Positions 1 through 6,692 of a DNA stretch of 17,349 nt are shown piece after piece. Source of the DNA: Acidobacteriaceae bacterium (GTDB lineage Bacteria; Acidobacteriota; Terriglobia; Terriglobales; Acidobacteriaceae); assembly GCA_030040175.1 (NCBI GenBank), contig JASHUF010000112.1, forward strand, positions 1-17,349. Direction: 5' to 3'. The position numbers and the translations under genes were made by a program. Within the stretch, counting starts at the first letter, position 1, and every line of letters begins with the position of its first letter. Under the pieces are notes generated by a model, which worked only from the letters and a program-made list of their open reading frames with translations, had not been told where the DNA came from and ran no database searches.

Positions 1-423
1 CTCGTCCAGCGCGTAGAGCAGCTGCTGGCCCGTGGTCGCGCCCGCAAACGCCGTGCGGTGGTAAAGCGTGCCGCCGAAGCGGCGAAAGTCGAGCAGACCC
101 TCGGGCGTGCGGTTGAAGGGCACGCCCATGCGATCCAAAAGATCAATAATCGCCGGCGCCGCCTCGCACATGGCTTTCACCGGCGTCTGGTTGGCCAGAA
201 AATCGCCGCCGTAGATGGTGTCGTCAAAGTGCTGCGCGGTGGTGTCGCCTTCGCCCTTCAGGTTCTTGGCTGCGTTGATGCCGCCCTGCGCGCACACGCT
301 GTGCGAGCGCTTCACGGGAACGATCGAAAACAGGTCCACCGTTCCGCCGGCCTCGGCGATCTTGATCACCGCGGCCAGCCCCGCCAGCCCTCCGCCCACT
401 ACGATGATCTTCGGGTTCGCCAT
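1..423 (-). CDS. sdhA: Succinate dehydrogenase/fumarate reductase flavoprotein subunit, N-terminal part (cut by window edge)
   Basis: This frame stays open from the ATG at 421-423 to the left edge, giving the first 141 residues. The catalytic flavoprotein of complex II oxidises succinate to fumarate and binds FAD covalently. The N-terminus is a Rossmann dinucleotide fold (IIVVGGGLAGLAA, residues 6-18). It is followed by RSHSVCAQGGINAA at about 39-52, where His41 is the expected covalent FAD-attachment histidine. A further family-typical stretch (FDDTIYGGDFLANQ) and LLDFRRFGGTLYHRTAFAG also fit. A purine-rich GAGAGGGA lies about 9 nt before the ATG. It follows sdhC by 73 nt on the same strand, as in the Bacillus-type sdhCAB order. 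The iron-sulfur subunit would lie beyond the window. SdhA of the non-proteobacterial type is the best call. Fumarate reductase cannot be excluded from sequence alone. Confidence 0.95.
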   Translation of the reverse strand, partial: MANPKIIVVGGGLAGLAAVIKIAEAGGTVDLFSIVPVKRSHSVCAQGGINAAKNLKGEGDTTAQHFDDTIYGGDFLANQTPVKAMCEAAPAIIDLLDRMGVPFNRTPEGLLDFRRFGGTLYHRTAFAGATTGQQLLYALDE

Positions 424-496
424 CGAACGGTTTCCCTCTCAATCCCATCCAGCCAACGCGCCCGGCCATTGCGCGTTCGTCACGCTTCCCTGTCCG

Positions 497-1207
497 TCAA
501 AACCCCGACGGCGTATTCGCAGGCAACGGCCCCAGGAACGCCCAGATGCTCATCAGGCCCATCACGCACAGCGTCACGCCTCCGGCCAGGCACACCCACC
601 CGAACCGCCGCCGCGCCTTTTCACCGGGCGTAATGCCCCACTTGGCCGCGAACAGCCACACGCCGTAAGCAAAATGCCAGCAGATGGCGATCATCGCGAT
701 CACGTAAACCGCCAGCGCCCAGGGGTGCATCAGTTCGTTGTGCACCTTGAGAAACGCGGCATACGGGTGCTCCGGCAGATTCACGCCCAGGAAGCGCTGC
801 GTGGCCACGTGGTAGGCAATATAGGCAAACGCAACCAGCCCCGTATAGCGCTGCGCCACATACATCCAGTTGCCGGCCCACGGATAATACACCACGTTCG
901 ATTTGCCGCGAATCCAGATGGAGACCCCGTAAACGCCGTGATAGAGCAGGGGCAGAAAGATGAACACCCACTCGAGCACCCGCACCAGCGGCAGATTGTT
1001 CAGGAACTTCACCTGGTCCCCGTACGCAATCGGCCCCTTGAGCGCCTCGAAGTTCGAGAGCAGATGCTCCACGAGAAACGCGCCGATGGGAATCACGCCG
1101 AGCAGCGAGTGCAGCCTGCGCCATACGAAGCTCCAGCCCTGGCCTGCCCGGAGCGGCGGCACGCCGCGGGCAACCGCAGGCGGAGTTGGGGACTGAAGTG
1201 TGGCCAT
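497..1207 (-). CDS. sdhC: Succinate dehydrogenase cytochrome b558-type membrane anchor
   Basis: A 236-residue protein with five hydrophobic segments (about 34-53, 74-98, 120-138, 163-188 and 203-226), the topology of the single large di-haem anchor of type B succinate dehydrogenases. Histidines suited to haem ligation lie in or next to the helices (H33, H48, H90, H133, H178). It anchors SdhA and SdhB to the inner face of the membrane and passes electrons to the quinone pool. The ATG at 1205-1207 is preceded by GAGGAG, about 12 nt upstream, which is rather long spacing. The N-terminus (WSFVWRRLHSLLGVIPIGAF) is typical of the family. It is the first gene of an operon with sdhA. A promoter candidate sits about 140 nt upstream. 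The only alternative would be the anchor of a fumarate reductase of the same architecture. Confidence 0.93.
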   Translation of the reverse strand: MATLQSPTPPAVARGVPPLRAGQGWSFVWRRLHSLLGVIPIGAFLVEHLLSNFEALKGPIAYGDQVKFLNNLPLVRVLEWVFIFLPLLYHGVYGVSIWIRGKSNVVYYPWAGNWMYVAQRYTGLVAFAYIAYHVATQRFLGVNLPEHPYAAFLKVHNELMHPWALAVYVIAMIAICWHFAYGVWLFAAKWGITPGEKARRRFGWVCLAGGVTLCVMGLMSIWAFLGPLPANTPSGF

Positions 1208-1344
1208 GGCTGCTGAAGGCTCCTCGATGACGATTGCCAGATGGCGCCGGGCACGCGATTCCCGCGCTTTTCGCGGCTCCGGCTGCGCAAGAACAGGAGC
1301 AGTATCGGATGGCGAGACGGGATATCGTGCTTTACTTCCAATGC

Positions 1345-1374
1345 ATTATTCGAGTCCTGAGTGGACCCCGTCAA
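1345..1374 (-). promoter_or_regulatory. Candidate sigma70-type promoter for sdhCA
   Basis: On the minus strand, TTGACG (1369-1374) is separated by 18 nt from AATAAT (1345-1350). Each hexamer matches the consensus at five of six positions. It lies between the rdgB stop and the sdhC start and would give a leader of about 130 nt. The rest of the 1208-1421 gap shows nothing else I can name. Confidence 0.5.
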
Positions 1375-1421
1375 GGCACGAGCGCTCGGTTTCCCGCTGC
1401 GAATGCACAATGCGGAACAAC

Positions 1422-2042
1422 CTACCCCAGCCTGGGCAGCAGCGCCTGGAGCGCCCGCCCGCGATGGCTCAGCGAAAGCTTGGTCACCAGATCGATCTCC
1501 GCCATGGTGCGGTCGAGCTCCGGCAGATAAAACAGCGGATCGTATCCAAATCCGCCTGTCCCTCGCGGCGCATCCACTATGATTCCTTCCACCGACCCCT
1601 CCGCCGTGTGCAGCAGCACGCCGTCCCGCGCCACGGCCAGCACGCAGCGGTAGCGCGCCGTGCGCTGTGCATAGGCAATCCCCTCCATTTTCTGCAGCAG
1701 CACAATGTTGTTCCACACGTCGGTGTTGTCGTTCGCGTCCGGCGAGTCCACCATCCCCTGGTCGGCCGCAAACCGCGCCGAGCGCACGCCCGGCGCTCCG
1801 TTGAGCGCGTCTACCTCGAGTCCCGAGTCGTCCGCCAGCACCAGCGCCCCGCGCGCAAACCGCGAGTAGTAGATGGCCTTGAGCGTGGCGTTGGCCGCAA
1901 AGGTCGCGCCATCCTCCGCCGGCGCCTGAATCTCCCCGAGGTTCGGCAGCGGCTCAATCTCCAGGTCGTGCGCCTGCGCCGCCGCGCGAAAGTCCCGCAA
2001 CTTCCCAAGGCTGGTGGTGGCCACAAAAAGACACAACTCCAT
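1422..2042 (-). CDS. rdgB: XTP/dITP pyrophosphatase (RdgB/HAM1 family)
   Basis: A 206-residue protein, normal length for the family. It hydrolyses non-canonical purine nucleoside triphosphates (ITP, dITP, XTP) to monophosphates, so these bases are kept out of DNA and RNA. Family landmarks appear in order: an N-terminal ATTSLGKLRDF, ADDSGLEVDALNGAPGVRSA with the acidic metal and base-binding residues, GTGGFGYDPLFYLPE, and the C-terminal SHRGRAL. The N-terminal motif has Ser-Leu where most members have Asn-Pro before GK, a mild deviation. I chose the ATG at 2040-2042, which begins right before the first beta strand (MELCLFVATT). The longer upstream frame is low-quality sequence. There is no Shine-Dalgarno. 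TACACT lies 8 nt upstream, so transcription may start at or near the ATG. It is divergent from rhaT. Confidence 0.93.
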   Translation of the reverse strand: MELCLFVATTSLGKLRDFRAAAQAHDLEIEPLPNLGEIQAPAEDGATFAANATLKAIYYSRFARGALVLADDSGLEVDALNGAPGVRSARFAADQGMVDSPDANDNTDVWNNIVLLQKMEGIAYAQRTARYRCVLAVARDGVLLHTAEGSVEGIIVDAPRGTGGFGYDPLFYLPELDRTMAEIDLVTKLSLSHRGRALQALLPRLG

Positions 2043-2048
2043 AGATAT

Positions 2049-2069
2049 TGAGTGTAGACGTGAGTGTAG
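2049..2069. repeat. 9-bp direct repeat upstream of rdgB
   Basis: TGAGTGTAG occurs at 2049-2057 and again at 2061-2069 (plus strand), a 12-bp period with ACG between. It lies 7-27 bp upstream of the rdgB ATG, within its likely core promoter, and could be a regulator site. No regulator is identified. Confidence 0.5.
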
Positions 2070-2163
2070 TCGCGAGGCTCCCCGGGCGTGGAAACGTGCG
2101 TGGGCATTGCGTGCCCCCTGGGCGTCGCATGTGCGCAGCCCCCGCGCCCAAGTGCATTGTTCC

Positions 2164-2191
2164 TTGACAACGCACGCCCGCCTTGCATACC
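2164..2191 (+). promoter_or_regulatory. Candidate promoter for rhaT
   Basis: A perfect TTGACA (2164-2169) is followed after 16 nt by a weak -10 candidate, CATACC (2186-2191). It lies about 40 nt before the proposed TTG start at 2232 and leaves room for the ribosome-binding site at 2220-2225. The match at -10 is poor, so an activator may be needed. Confidence 0.4.
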
Positions 2192-2219
2192 TTGGTCCAG
2201 CCTGGAACATTTTTCAAAT

Positions 2220-2234
2220 GAGGAACGCCCATTG
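2220..2234 (+). promoter_or_regulatory. Ribosome-binding site deciding a TTG start for rhaT
   Basis: GAGGAA at 2220-2225, a 6-nt spacer, then TTG at 2232-2234. This is the only well-placed Shine-Dalgarno/start pair ahead of the first RhaT helix. It argues against a start upstream of the promoter. Confidence 0.6.
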
Positions 2235-3317
2235 TCCCTGCCCGGAACTCTGCCCCTCGCCCGATCCACAGCAGAAATCGTCGCTGCGCCCGTCATTCTC
2301 GCCGGAATCGGATGGCACACCCTCGGCGCGGCCTGCGCCGCCAGCTTCTACGCGCCCATCGAAAAGGTCAAAAGATGGTCCTGGGAGACCACCTGGGCCA
2401 TCGCCGGCTTTTTTTCCTGGATCTTGCTGCCCTTCGGCTTCGCCCTGTTTCTGCTGCCCGATTTCACCGGCTTTTACGACGGCTTCAGCTCTCACCTTCT
2501 GCTCAAGGTGGCCCTCTTCGGCGCCATGTGGGGCGTAGGCAATGTCAGCTACGGGCTCACCATGCGTCATCTCGGCATGTCGCTCGGCATCGGCGTGGCC
2601 ATCGGCGTCACCCTCGTCGTGGGCACGCTGGTGCCTCCGCTGATTCACGGCCAGAGCGCCACGCTCTTCCACACGCAAAGCGGCCTGTTCACCATGGCCG
2701 GCATCGTCGTCGCGCTCCTCGGCGTCGCCGTCGTCTCCTACGCCGGCCACCTCAAAGAGATCGAGCTCGGCGCCCGGGTGGAGGAGTTCAACGTCGCCCT
2801 CGGTCTCACCCTCGCCGTCCTCTGCGGCATCTTTTCTTCCGGATTCTCTTTCGGTCTCGACGCGGCCACACCCATGCGCGACGCCGCCCTCCGCCTCGGC
2901 GTCAACCCGCTCTACGCGCGTCTGCCCAGTTACGTCTTCATCATGGGCGGCGGCGCCGTCATCAACATGGCCTACTGCTTCATCCGCCTGGGCGCGCTCC
3001 CGCGCCTTTCGCTGCGCGCGGACCTCGGCCAGCCCGGCCCCGTCCTCGTCAAGAACGGGCTCCTCGCCGCCGCCGGCGGCATCATGTGGTACTTCCAGTT
3101 CTTCTTTTACGCCTGGGGCGAAGCCAATATTCCCGCGCGCCTGGCCTACGTGAACTGGATGCTGCACATGAGCATCTACGTCCTCTGCGGCGGCCTCGTC
3201 GGCCTCGCTCTGGGCGAGTGGAAGGGCGTGGGCTCGCGTCCCGTCCGCCTGCTGTGGGTGGGCGTGCTGGTCATCATCGCCGCCGCCAACCTCGTCGGCC
3301 TCGGCCTCAAATCCTGA
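2232..3317 (+). CDS. rhaT: L-rhamnose/proton symporter (RhaT family)
   Basis: A 361-residue, strongly hydrophobic protein with about ten membrane segments. From memory it aligns with E. coli RhaT along nearly its whole length. Shared stretches include GWHTLGAACAASFYAP, KRWSWETTWA, FGAMWGVGNVSYGLTMRHLG, LPSYVFIMGGGAVIN, WYFQFFFYAWG and WMLHMSIYVLCGG. RhaT imports L-rhamnose with a proton across the inner membrane. No ATG, GTG or TTG fits better than the TTG at 2232: GAGGAA (2220-2225) stands 6 nt before it and the candidate promoter just upstream. The ATG at 2218 is out of frame. No rhamnose isomerase, kinase or aldolase gene is in the window, so the permease is isolated from its pathway here. 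Substrate is inferred from homology. The gene is convergent with the HAD gene. Confidence 0.92.
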   Translation: MSLPGTLPLARSTAEIVAAPVILAGIGWHTLGAACAASFYAPIEKVKRWSWETTWAIAGFFSWILLPFGFALFLLPDFTGFYDGFSSHLLLKVALFGAMWGVGNVSYGLTMRHLGMSLGIGVAIGVTLVVGTLVPPLIHGQSATLFHTQSGLFTMAGIVVALLGVAVVSYAGHLKEIELGARVEEFNVALGLTLAVLCGIFSSGFSFGLDAATPMRDAALRLGVNPLYARLPSYVFIMGGGAVINMAYCFIRLGALPRLSLRADLGQPGPVLVKNGLLAAAGGIMWYFQFFFYAWGEANIPARLAYVNWMLHMSIYVLCGGLVGLALGEWKGVGSRPVRLLWVGVLVIIAAANLVGLGLKS

Positions 3318-3346
3318 CGCGCGAATTTTCTCGAGCCGGGAAAAAC

Positions 3347-3414
3347 GGGTGCCCCAGAGCCTGCCCTGAGCTTGCCGAAGGGTCCCTCGCATTGGGGGAC
3401 CTGGGACAGCACGA
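3347..3414. repeat. GGGTGCCCC-hairpin element with a second repeat nested inside
   Basis: The left end is GGGTGCCCCAG (3347-3357) and the right end GACCTGGGACAGCACGA (3398-3414), with CCCAG/CTGGG as the outer stem. Between them lies a CCCTGAGCTTGCCGAAGGG unit, another dispersed bacterial repeat, which seems to have inserted into the hairpin. It sits between the convergent rhaT and HAD genes and could also help end both transcripts. Confidence 0.6.
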
Positions 3415-3444
3415 TCCCAACACGGATTCGCTGACTCGTTTCCC

Positions 3445-4077
3445 TCACTCCGGCAGGGGAAGCTCTCGATCAAGGCCTACGGCGATTAGCTGAGCCCTCA
3501 GCTTCTCCACCGTCGAATACTCGAGGCCCCGCATCCCCAGCGCCCGCGCCGCCTCCACGTTCGCCGCCTTGTCGTCCAGGAACAACGTCTCCTCGGCGCG
3601 CGTAGCCAGCCTGCGCAAAACCTCTTCGTAAATCCGCGGGTCCGGCTTGCCCAATCCCAGCTCGTAACTCCACACCAGCGCGTCGAAATCCTTCAGCCAC
3701 GGAAACGCCTGCATGATGCTCGCGTGCACGCTGTCGCCCATGTTCGAGAGCACCGCCGTCTTCAGCCCGCATTCCCTCGCCCGCGCAGCCCACCGCACCA
3801 TCGCCGGATTCTGCGTTGTCCACATGCGCGCGTCCCACTGGTTCAGCTCGGCAATCGTCTCCGCGTCGAACTTCAACCCCGCCCCCGCGCATAGCTTTTC
3901 CCAAAATTGCAAGCCCGTGAGCCGGCCCTCGTCGTAAGCGTGCCGGTCGGCCCAGTAGAGCCGCTCAAACGCCTCTTCGCTCAGGCCCGTCATGCGCAGC
4001 AACTGCGCGCGCGCATGCGCATCCGGCGGCCCGGTCAACACCATCCCAAAGTCGAAGACCACCGCCCGCAGCGCCAA
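3445..4077 (-). CDS. HAD-superfamily phosphatase, subfamily IA (YihX-like)
   Basis: A 210-residue soluble protein with all four HAD motifs. Motif I is VVFDFGMVL (nucleophile Asp9), motif II VLSNMG (Ser111), motif III GLGKPDPRIY (Lys144) and motif IV LFLDDKAANVEAA (Asp168, Asp169). The helical cap lies between motifs I and II, as in subfamily IA. Motif I reads DFG rather than DxD, so the usual general acid-base Asp is a glycine. E. coli YihX, a sugar-phosphate phosphatase, has DLG at the same place. The physiological substrate cannot be read from the sequence. The start is TTG (4075-4077), with GGGGAGG just upstream. It places the first beta strand at the N-terminus, as is normal. Divergent from the aminotransferase. 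Confidence 0.88.
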   Translation of the reverse strand: MALRAVVFDFGMVLTGPPDAHARAQLLRMTGLSEEAFERLYWADRHAYDEGRLTGLQFWEKLCAGAGLKFDAETIAELNQWDARMWTTQNPAMVRWAARARECGLKTAVLSNMGDSVHASIMQAFPWLKDFDALVWSYELGLGKPDPRIYEEVLRRLATRAEETLFLDDKAANVEAARALGMRGLEYSTVEKLRAQLIAVGLDRELPLPE

Positions 4078-4200
4078 TCCGCCTCCCCGCCCCGTTCATC
4101 GCGCCCGTGTATGGTGGAAAGGGGCGCCCACCTCCATTGTGCACGACCAATACAGGGGCCCCGGGGCTCCTCGAATTCGCTGCGTCACATTTTTATCTGT

Positions 4201-4297
4201 CATCCTGAGCGAAGATCGGCCGCAGCGCTCGGGGTCCCCACGGACAGGTCTTCGTCCGTGGGGTGAGCGGACGACCGGAGTCGAACGACCTGCATTT
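4201..4297. repeat. CATCCTGAGC...AGTCGAACGACCT repeat interrupted by an AGGTCTTC hairpin
   Basis: The outer repeat begins CATCCTGAGCGAAG at 4201 and resumes as CGGAGTCGAACGACCTG. A related uninterrupted copy is at 8915-8960. The insert is a hairpin: CCCCACGGAC (4236-4245), loop AGGTCTTC (4246-4253), GTCCGTGGGG (4254-4263), a perfect 10-bp stem. It fills most of the 248-bp gap between the HAD and aminotransferase genes. The rest of that gap shows no gene. Confidence 0.7.
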
Positions 4298-4325
4298 GCT
4301 TCATCCCTTTCAGAAGAACGTCAAA

Positions 4326-5603
4326 ATGCATTTCTCCCAGCGCACGAATTGGAACACGGAGGAAACCGCGCTCGCCCGCGCCCACCGCCAGCGTCTCGCC
4401 GCCGGCCTGCCCCTCGCCGATCTCACCGCCTCCAATCCCACCCGCTGCGGATTCGCCTACCCTGCGAACCTGCTCGACGCCCTCCGCGATCCCCGCGCCC
4501 TCGACTACGATCCCCAGCCCCGCGGCAGCCTCGCCGCGCGCCAGGCCGTCTGCGCCTACTACGCCGCCCGCGGCGCAGCCGTCGATCCGGATCAGATCAT
4601 CCTCACCACCAGCACCAGCGAGGCCTACAGCTATCTCTTCCGCCTGCTCCTGAATCCAGGCGAAGAAATCCTCGTCCCTCAGCCCGGCTATCCGCTCTTC
4701 GACTTCCTCGCCGACCTCGACGATGTGCGCCTCAAACCCGCGCCGCTGGTTTACGCCCACGGCTGGCAGATCGACCCCGAAGGCTTTCGGCGCGCCCTTA
4801 CACCCAAGACCCGCGCCCTCGTCCTCGTCCATCCCAACAACCCCACCGGCCACTTCATCAAGCCCTGGGAGGTCGAGGAGCTGGCCCGCCTTTGCCGTGA
4901 GCACGCGCTCGCCCTCATCGTCGACGAGGTCTTCCTCGACTACCCGATGATTGGGAACGAGGGATCAAGGGACCGGGAGAACAAGAAAACAGGGAGCAAG
5001 GGAGCAGGGGAGCGAGGGGGTAACAAGGTCCGCACCTTCGCCTCCGGATTCGACGGCCTCCTCGCCGGCGTCCCCGTCTTCGTCGTCAGCGGTCTGAGCA
5101 AGATCGCCGGCCTGCCGCAGATGAAGGCCGCGTGGATCGCGGTGACTGGCCCGGTCCAAGACCAGGAAAAAGCCCTCGCCCGCCTCGAGATCGTCGCCGA
5201 TACCTTCCTCTCCATGAACGCGCCCATCCAGTGCGCCCTGCCGGCCTGGCTCGAAGGCGGGTCCGCAATCCAGCAACAGATCCGGGAGCGCGTCTCCGCC
5301 AACCTCGCCGCGCTCGATGCGGAACTCGCCGGCATCCCGGCAACCGAGCGCCTCGCCCAGCGTCTCGATGTTGAGGGCGGCTGGTACGCCGTGCTGCGCA
5401 TTCCCGCGTTCGCGCCCGGCGAGGCCACGGTTCTGGCCCTCCTGGAGCGCGGCGTCTGCGTCCATCCCGGTTACTTTTTCGGCCTTCCGGATTCCGGCTG
5501 GCTCGTCCTCAGCCTGCTCCCGCCACTCGCTGAATTCCGCGCCGGCGTAAGAGGTCTGGTTGACTATTTGCACAAGAATCAGCGCAGTAATATTACTGGG
5601 TAA
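4326..5603 (+). CDS. Fold-type I PLP-dependent aminotransferase carrying an in-frame repeat insertion
   Basis: A 425-residue class I/II aminotransferase. Landmarks are LTASNPTRCGF near the N-terminus, TTSTSEAYSYLF, PQPGYPLFD, the cofactor loop HPNNPTG (about 170-176), VDEVFLDY with the Asp expected to pair with the PLP ring nitrogen (Asp200), and SGLSKIAGLPQMKAAW, where Lys259 should form the Schiff base. The substrate is not evident, although the family works on amino acids such as alanine or aspartate. The ATG at 4326 follows a weak AGAAG and puts FSQRTNWN at the N-terminus. Residues about 210-235, between DEVFLDY and the lysine motif, are a Gly/Arg/Lys/Glu-rich stretch encoded by a purine-rich dispersed repeat. 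Removing it leaves a normal loop length. The active-site residues are intact, so the enzyme may still work. Confidence 0.9.
   Translation: MHFSQRTNWNTEETALARAHRQRLAAGLPLADLTASNPTRCGFAYPANLLDALRDPRALDYDPQPRGSLAARQAVCAYYAARGAAVDPDQIILTTSTSEAYSYLFRLLLNPGEEILVPQPGYPLFDFLADLDDVRLKPAPLVYAHGWQIDPEGFRRALTPKTRALVLVHPNNPTGHFIKPWEVEELARLCREHALALIVDEVFLDYPMIGNEGSRDRENKKTGSKGAGERGGNKVRTFASGFDGLLAGVPVFVVSGLSKIAGLPQMKAAWIAVTGPVQDQEKALARLEIVADTFLSMNAPIQCALPAWLEGGSAIQQQIRERVSANLAALDAELAGIPATERLAQRLDVEGGWYAVLRIPAFAPGEATVLALLERGVCVHPGYFFGLPDSGWLVLSLLPPLAEFRAGVRGLVDYLHKNQRSNITG
4951..5027 (+). repeat. Purine-rich GGGAACGAGGGA-type repeat inside the aminotransferase gene
   Basis: The tract starts GGGAACGAGGGATCAAGG and continues almost without pyrimidines to GGGGGTAAC. 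It resembles the intergenic tracts at 7327-7376 (plus) and 16801-16864 (minus), which share GGGAAC(G/A)AGGGA-type phrasing. The frame is preserved and no stop is created. Confidence 0.7.
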
Positions 5604-5672
5604 TGAGCTCAGGTAATCGTTGAACTATCTTTAACAAATTAATGATTTTTAATGATTTATGTAAAATGAAAA

Positions 5673-6305
5673 TCAACGCAAAATCAAAAAGGGGTTACTT
5701 TTGCGCTCATCCTGAATTCTGGTCGCCGGCCCATGGCCAGGAATCACTTTCGTTTCGCCCGGAAGCGGAAGCAGCCGCGCATGGATCGAATCGAGGATCT
5801 GCCCGTAATTCCCTCCCGGCAGATCCGTCCGCCCGATGCTCCCGGCAAACAGCGTGTCGCCGGCAAAGAGCAACTGCAGCGGCACAAAGTGCAGGCACAC
5901 CGACCCGCGCGTGTGCCCGGGCGTGTGCAGCACCTGTGCCGGATAGCGCTTGAGACCCACGGTCATGCCGTCGGCCAGGTGGGCGTCCGGCGCCGCCGTC
6001 TCCGGCGTGGCCACCCCAACCCACTTGGCCTGCGCCGCCATCATCTTCACCTGCTCGAGATCCGCCTCGTTCAGAAAGATCGGCGCGCCGGTCAGCCTTT
6101 TCAGTTTCACCGCCCCGCCGATGTGGTCGATGTGCGCGTGCGTGATGAGAATCTGCTTGAGCACGAGGCCCAGCTCCGTCAGCCGCCGCTCGATCCGCTC
6201 CACCTCGTCGCCGGGATCGATCACGATGGCCTCGCCCGCTTCCTCGTCGCCCAGGATGGTGCAGTTGCACTGCAACAACCCCACCGGAAAGGTTTCCAGA
6301 ATCAT
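5673..6305 (-). CDS. Metallo-beta-lactamase-fold hydrolase (glyoxalase II-like)
   Basis: A 210-residue protein with the full di-zinc ligand set: THAHIDH (His56, His58, Asp60, His61), His131 in HTPGHTRGS, Asp150 in FAGDTLF and His191 in IPGHGPAT. FAGDTLFAGSIGRTDLPGG is typical of the short hydroxyacylglutathione hydrolase-like proteins (YcbL type), which lack the glutathione-binding C-terminal domain of true GloB. The likely reaction is thioester hydrolysis, with the substrate unknown. I chose the ATG at 6303-6305 (MILETFPVG). An ATG ten codons further upstream is possible but adds residues outside the conserved fold. There is no clear Shine-Dalgarno, and TAGAAT lies 7 nt before this ATG. The gene is convergent with the aminotransferase across an AT-rich 69-bp gap. 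Confidence 0.88.
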   Translation of the reverse strand: MILETFPVGLLQCNCTILGDEEAGEAIVIDPGDEVERIERRLTELGLVLKQILITHAHIDHIGGAVKLKRLTGAPIFLNEADLEQVKMMAAQAKWVGVATPETAAPDAHLADGMTVGLKRYPAQVLHTPGHTRGSVCLHFVPLQLLFAGDTLFAGSIGRTDLPGGNYGQILDSIHARLLPLPGETKVIPGHGPATRIQDERKSNPFLILR

Positions 6306-6366
6306 GATTCCGATTCTAGAACCGGTTGCATACATGGCGTTGTAAAAGGGCCCGGCTTCCCGGGGC

Positions 6367-6394
6367 CCCCAGCGACAGGTCTTCGTCGCTGGGG
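6367..6394. repeat. AGGTCTTC-loop hairpin
   Basis: CCCCAGCGAC, loop AGGTCTTC, GTCGCTGGGG: a perfect 10-bp stem. Relative to the copy at 4236-4263, two stem pairs are changed on both arms while the loop is identical. Confidence 0.75.
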
Positions 6395-6439
6395 TGGCTT
6401 GAGCCGGGCCGCAAAGGCCGCATCAACGTTGGGGCTTTA

Positions 6440-6551
6440 CGGCATTTTCTGAGTTACTGTGTCCTTTTCATTTCCTCATAAGGTCGCCGCTCCCTGTTGG
6501 TCGCGTCGACTCTGCCTTCCGTCTTCGGGATACAGCTACTCAGAAAATGCG
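6440..6551 (+). mobile_element. 112-bp MITE-like element, copy A
   Basis: Begins CGGCATTTTCTGAGTTACTG and ends CAGCTACTCAGAAAATGCG, imperfect terminal inverted repeats of about 20-25 bp. It is flanked by TTA at 6437-6439 and 6552-6554. Without the element and one TTA the site reads GGGGCTTTAGCCCC, which is exactly the unoccupied sequence (minus strand) at 16647-16660. It has no coding capacity for a transposase. It is 98% identical (two mismatches) to copy B in the opposite orientation. Confidence 0.88.
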
Positions 6552-6617
6552 TTAGCCCCTGAGGGACCCTACCCAACCGCCTGAGGCCATGGATGCAACC
6601 AACCCTAGTGCCCGGGT

Positions 6618-6639
6618 GTTAGCCTGCTGACTGGCTAAC
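6618..6639. other. Small inverted repeat upstream of lexA
   Basis: GTTAGCC (6618-6624) and GGCTAAC (6633-6639) form a 7-bp stem with an 8-nt loop. It lies about 70 bp upstream of the lexA -10. The function is unknown. It is too weak to call a terminator and has no following T-run. Confidence 0.3.
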
Positions 6640-6692
6640 TTGCTGATGGTTCCTTCCCAGTAAACCCGATTGTCAAAAAAATAAGTGACTCA

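Larger units (their letters stand above)
6324..6600. mobile_element. Composite repeat with 14-bp terminal inverted repeats and two nested insertions
   Basis: The ends are GGTTGCATACATGG (6324-6337) and CCATGGATGCAACC (6587-6600), which match at 13 of 14 positions when inverted. The body matches the repeat at 16606-16713: GGGCCCGGCTT...AGCCGGGCCGC, then GGGGCTTTA...GCCCCTGAGGGA. Two units interrupt it: an AGGTCTTC hairpin at about 6358-6395, flanked by GGCTT on both sides, and the 112-bp element at 6440-6551. It fills most of the gap between the MBL gene and lexA. No gene is encoded. Confidence 0.65.

Noticed and set aside
2214..3473. A 419-codon open frame on the minus strand
   Set aside because: Antisense to rhaT, with a composition typical of the reverse frame of a membrane protein gene.
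5585..5598. Perfect 14-bp palindrome CAGTAATATTACTG at the aminotransferase 3' end
   Set aside because: Considered as a terminator, but the stem is AT-rich and has no loop or directly following T-run. It overlaps the last codons, so chance is likely.
6440..6551. Possible transposase coding in the 112-bp elements
   Set aside because: Far too short for a transposase. The open frames crossing it have no similarity that I can recognise.
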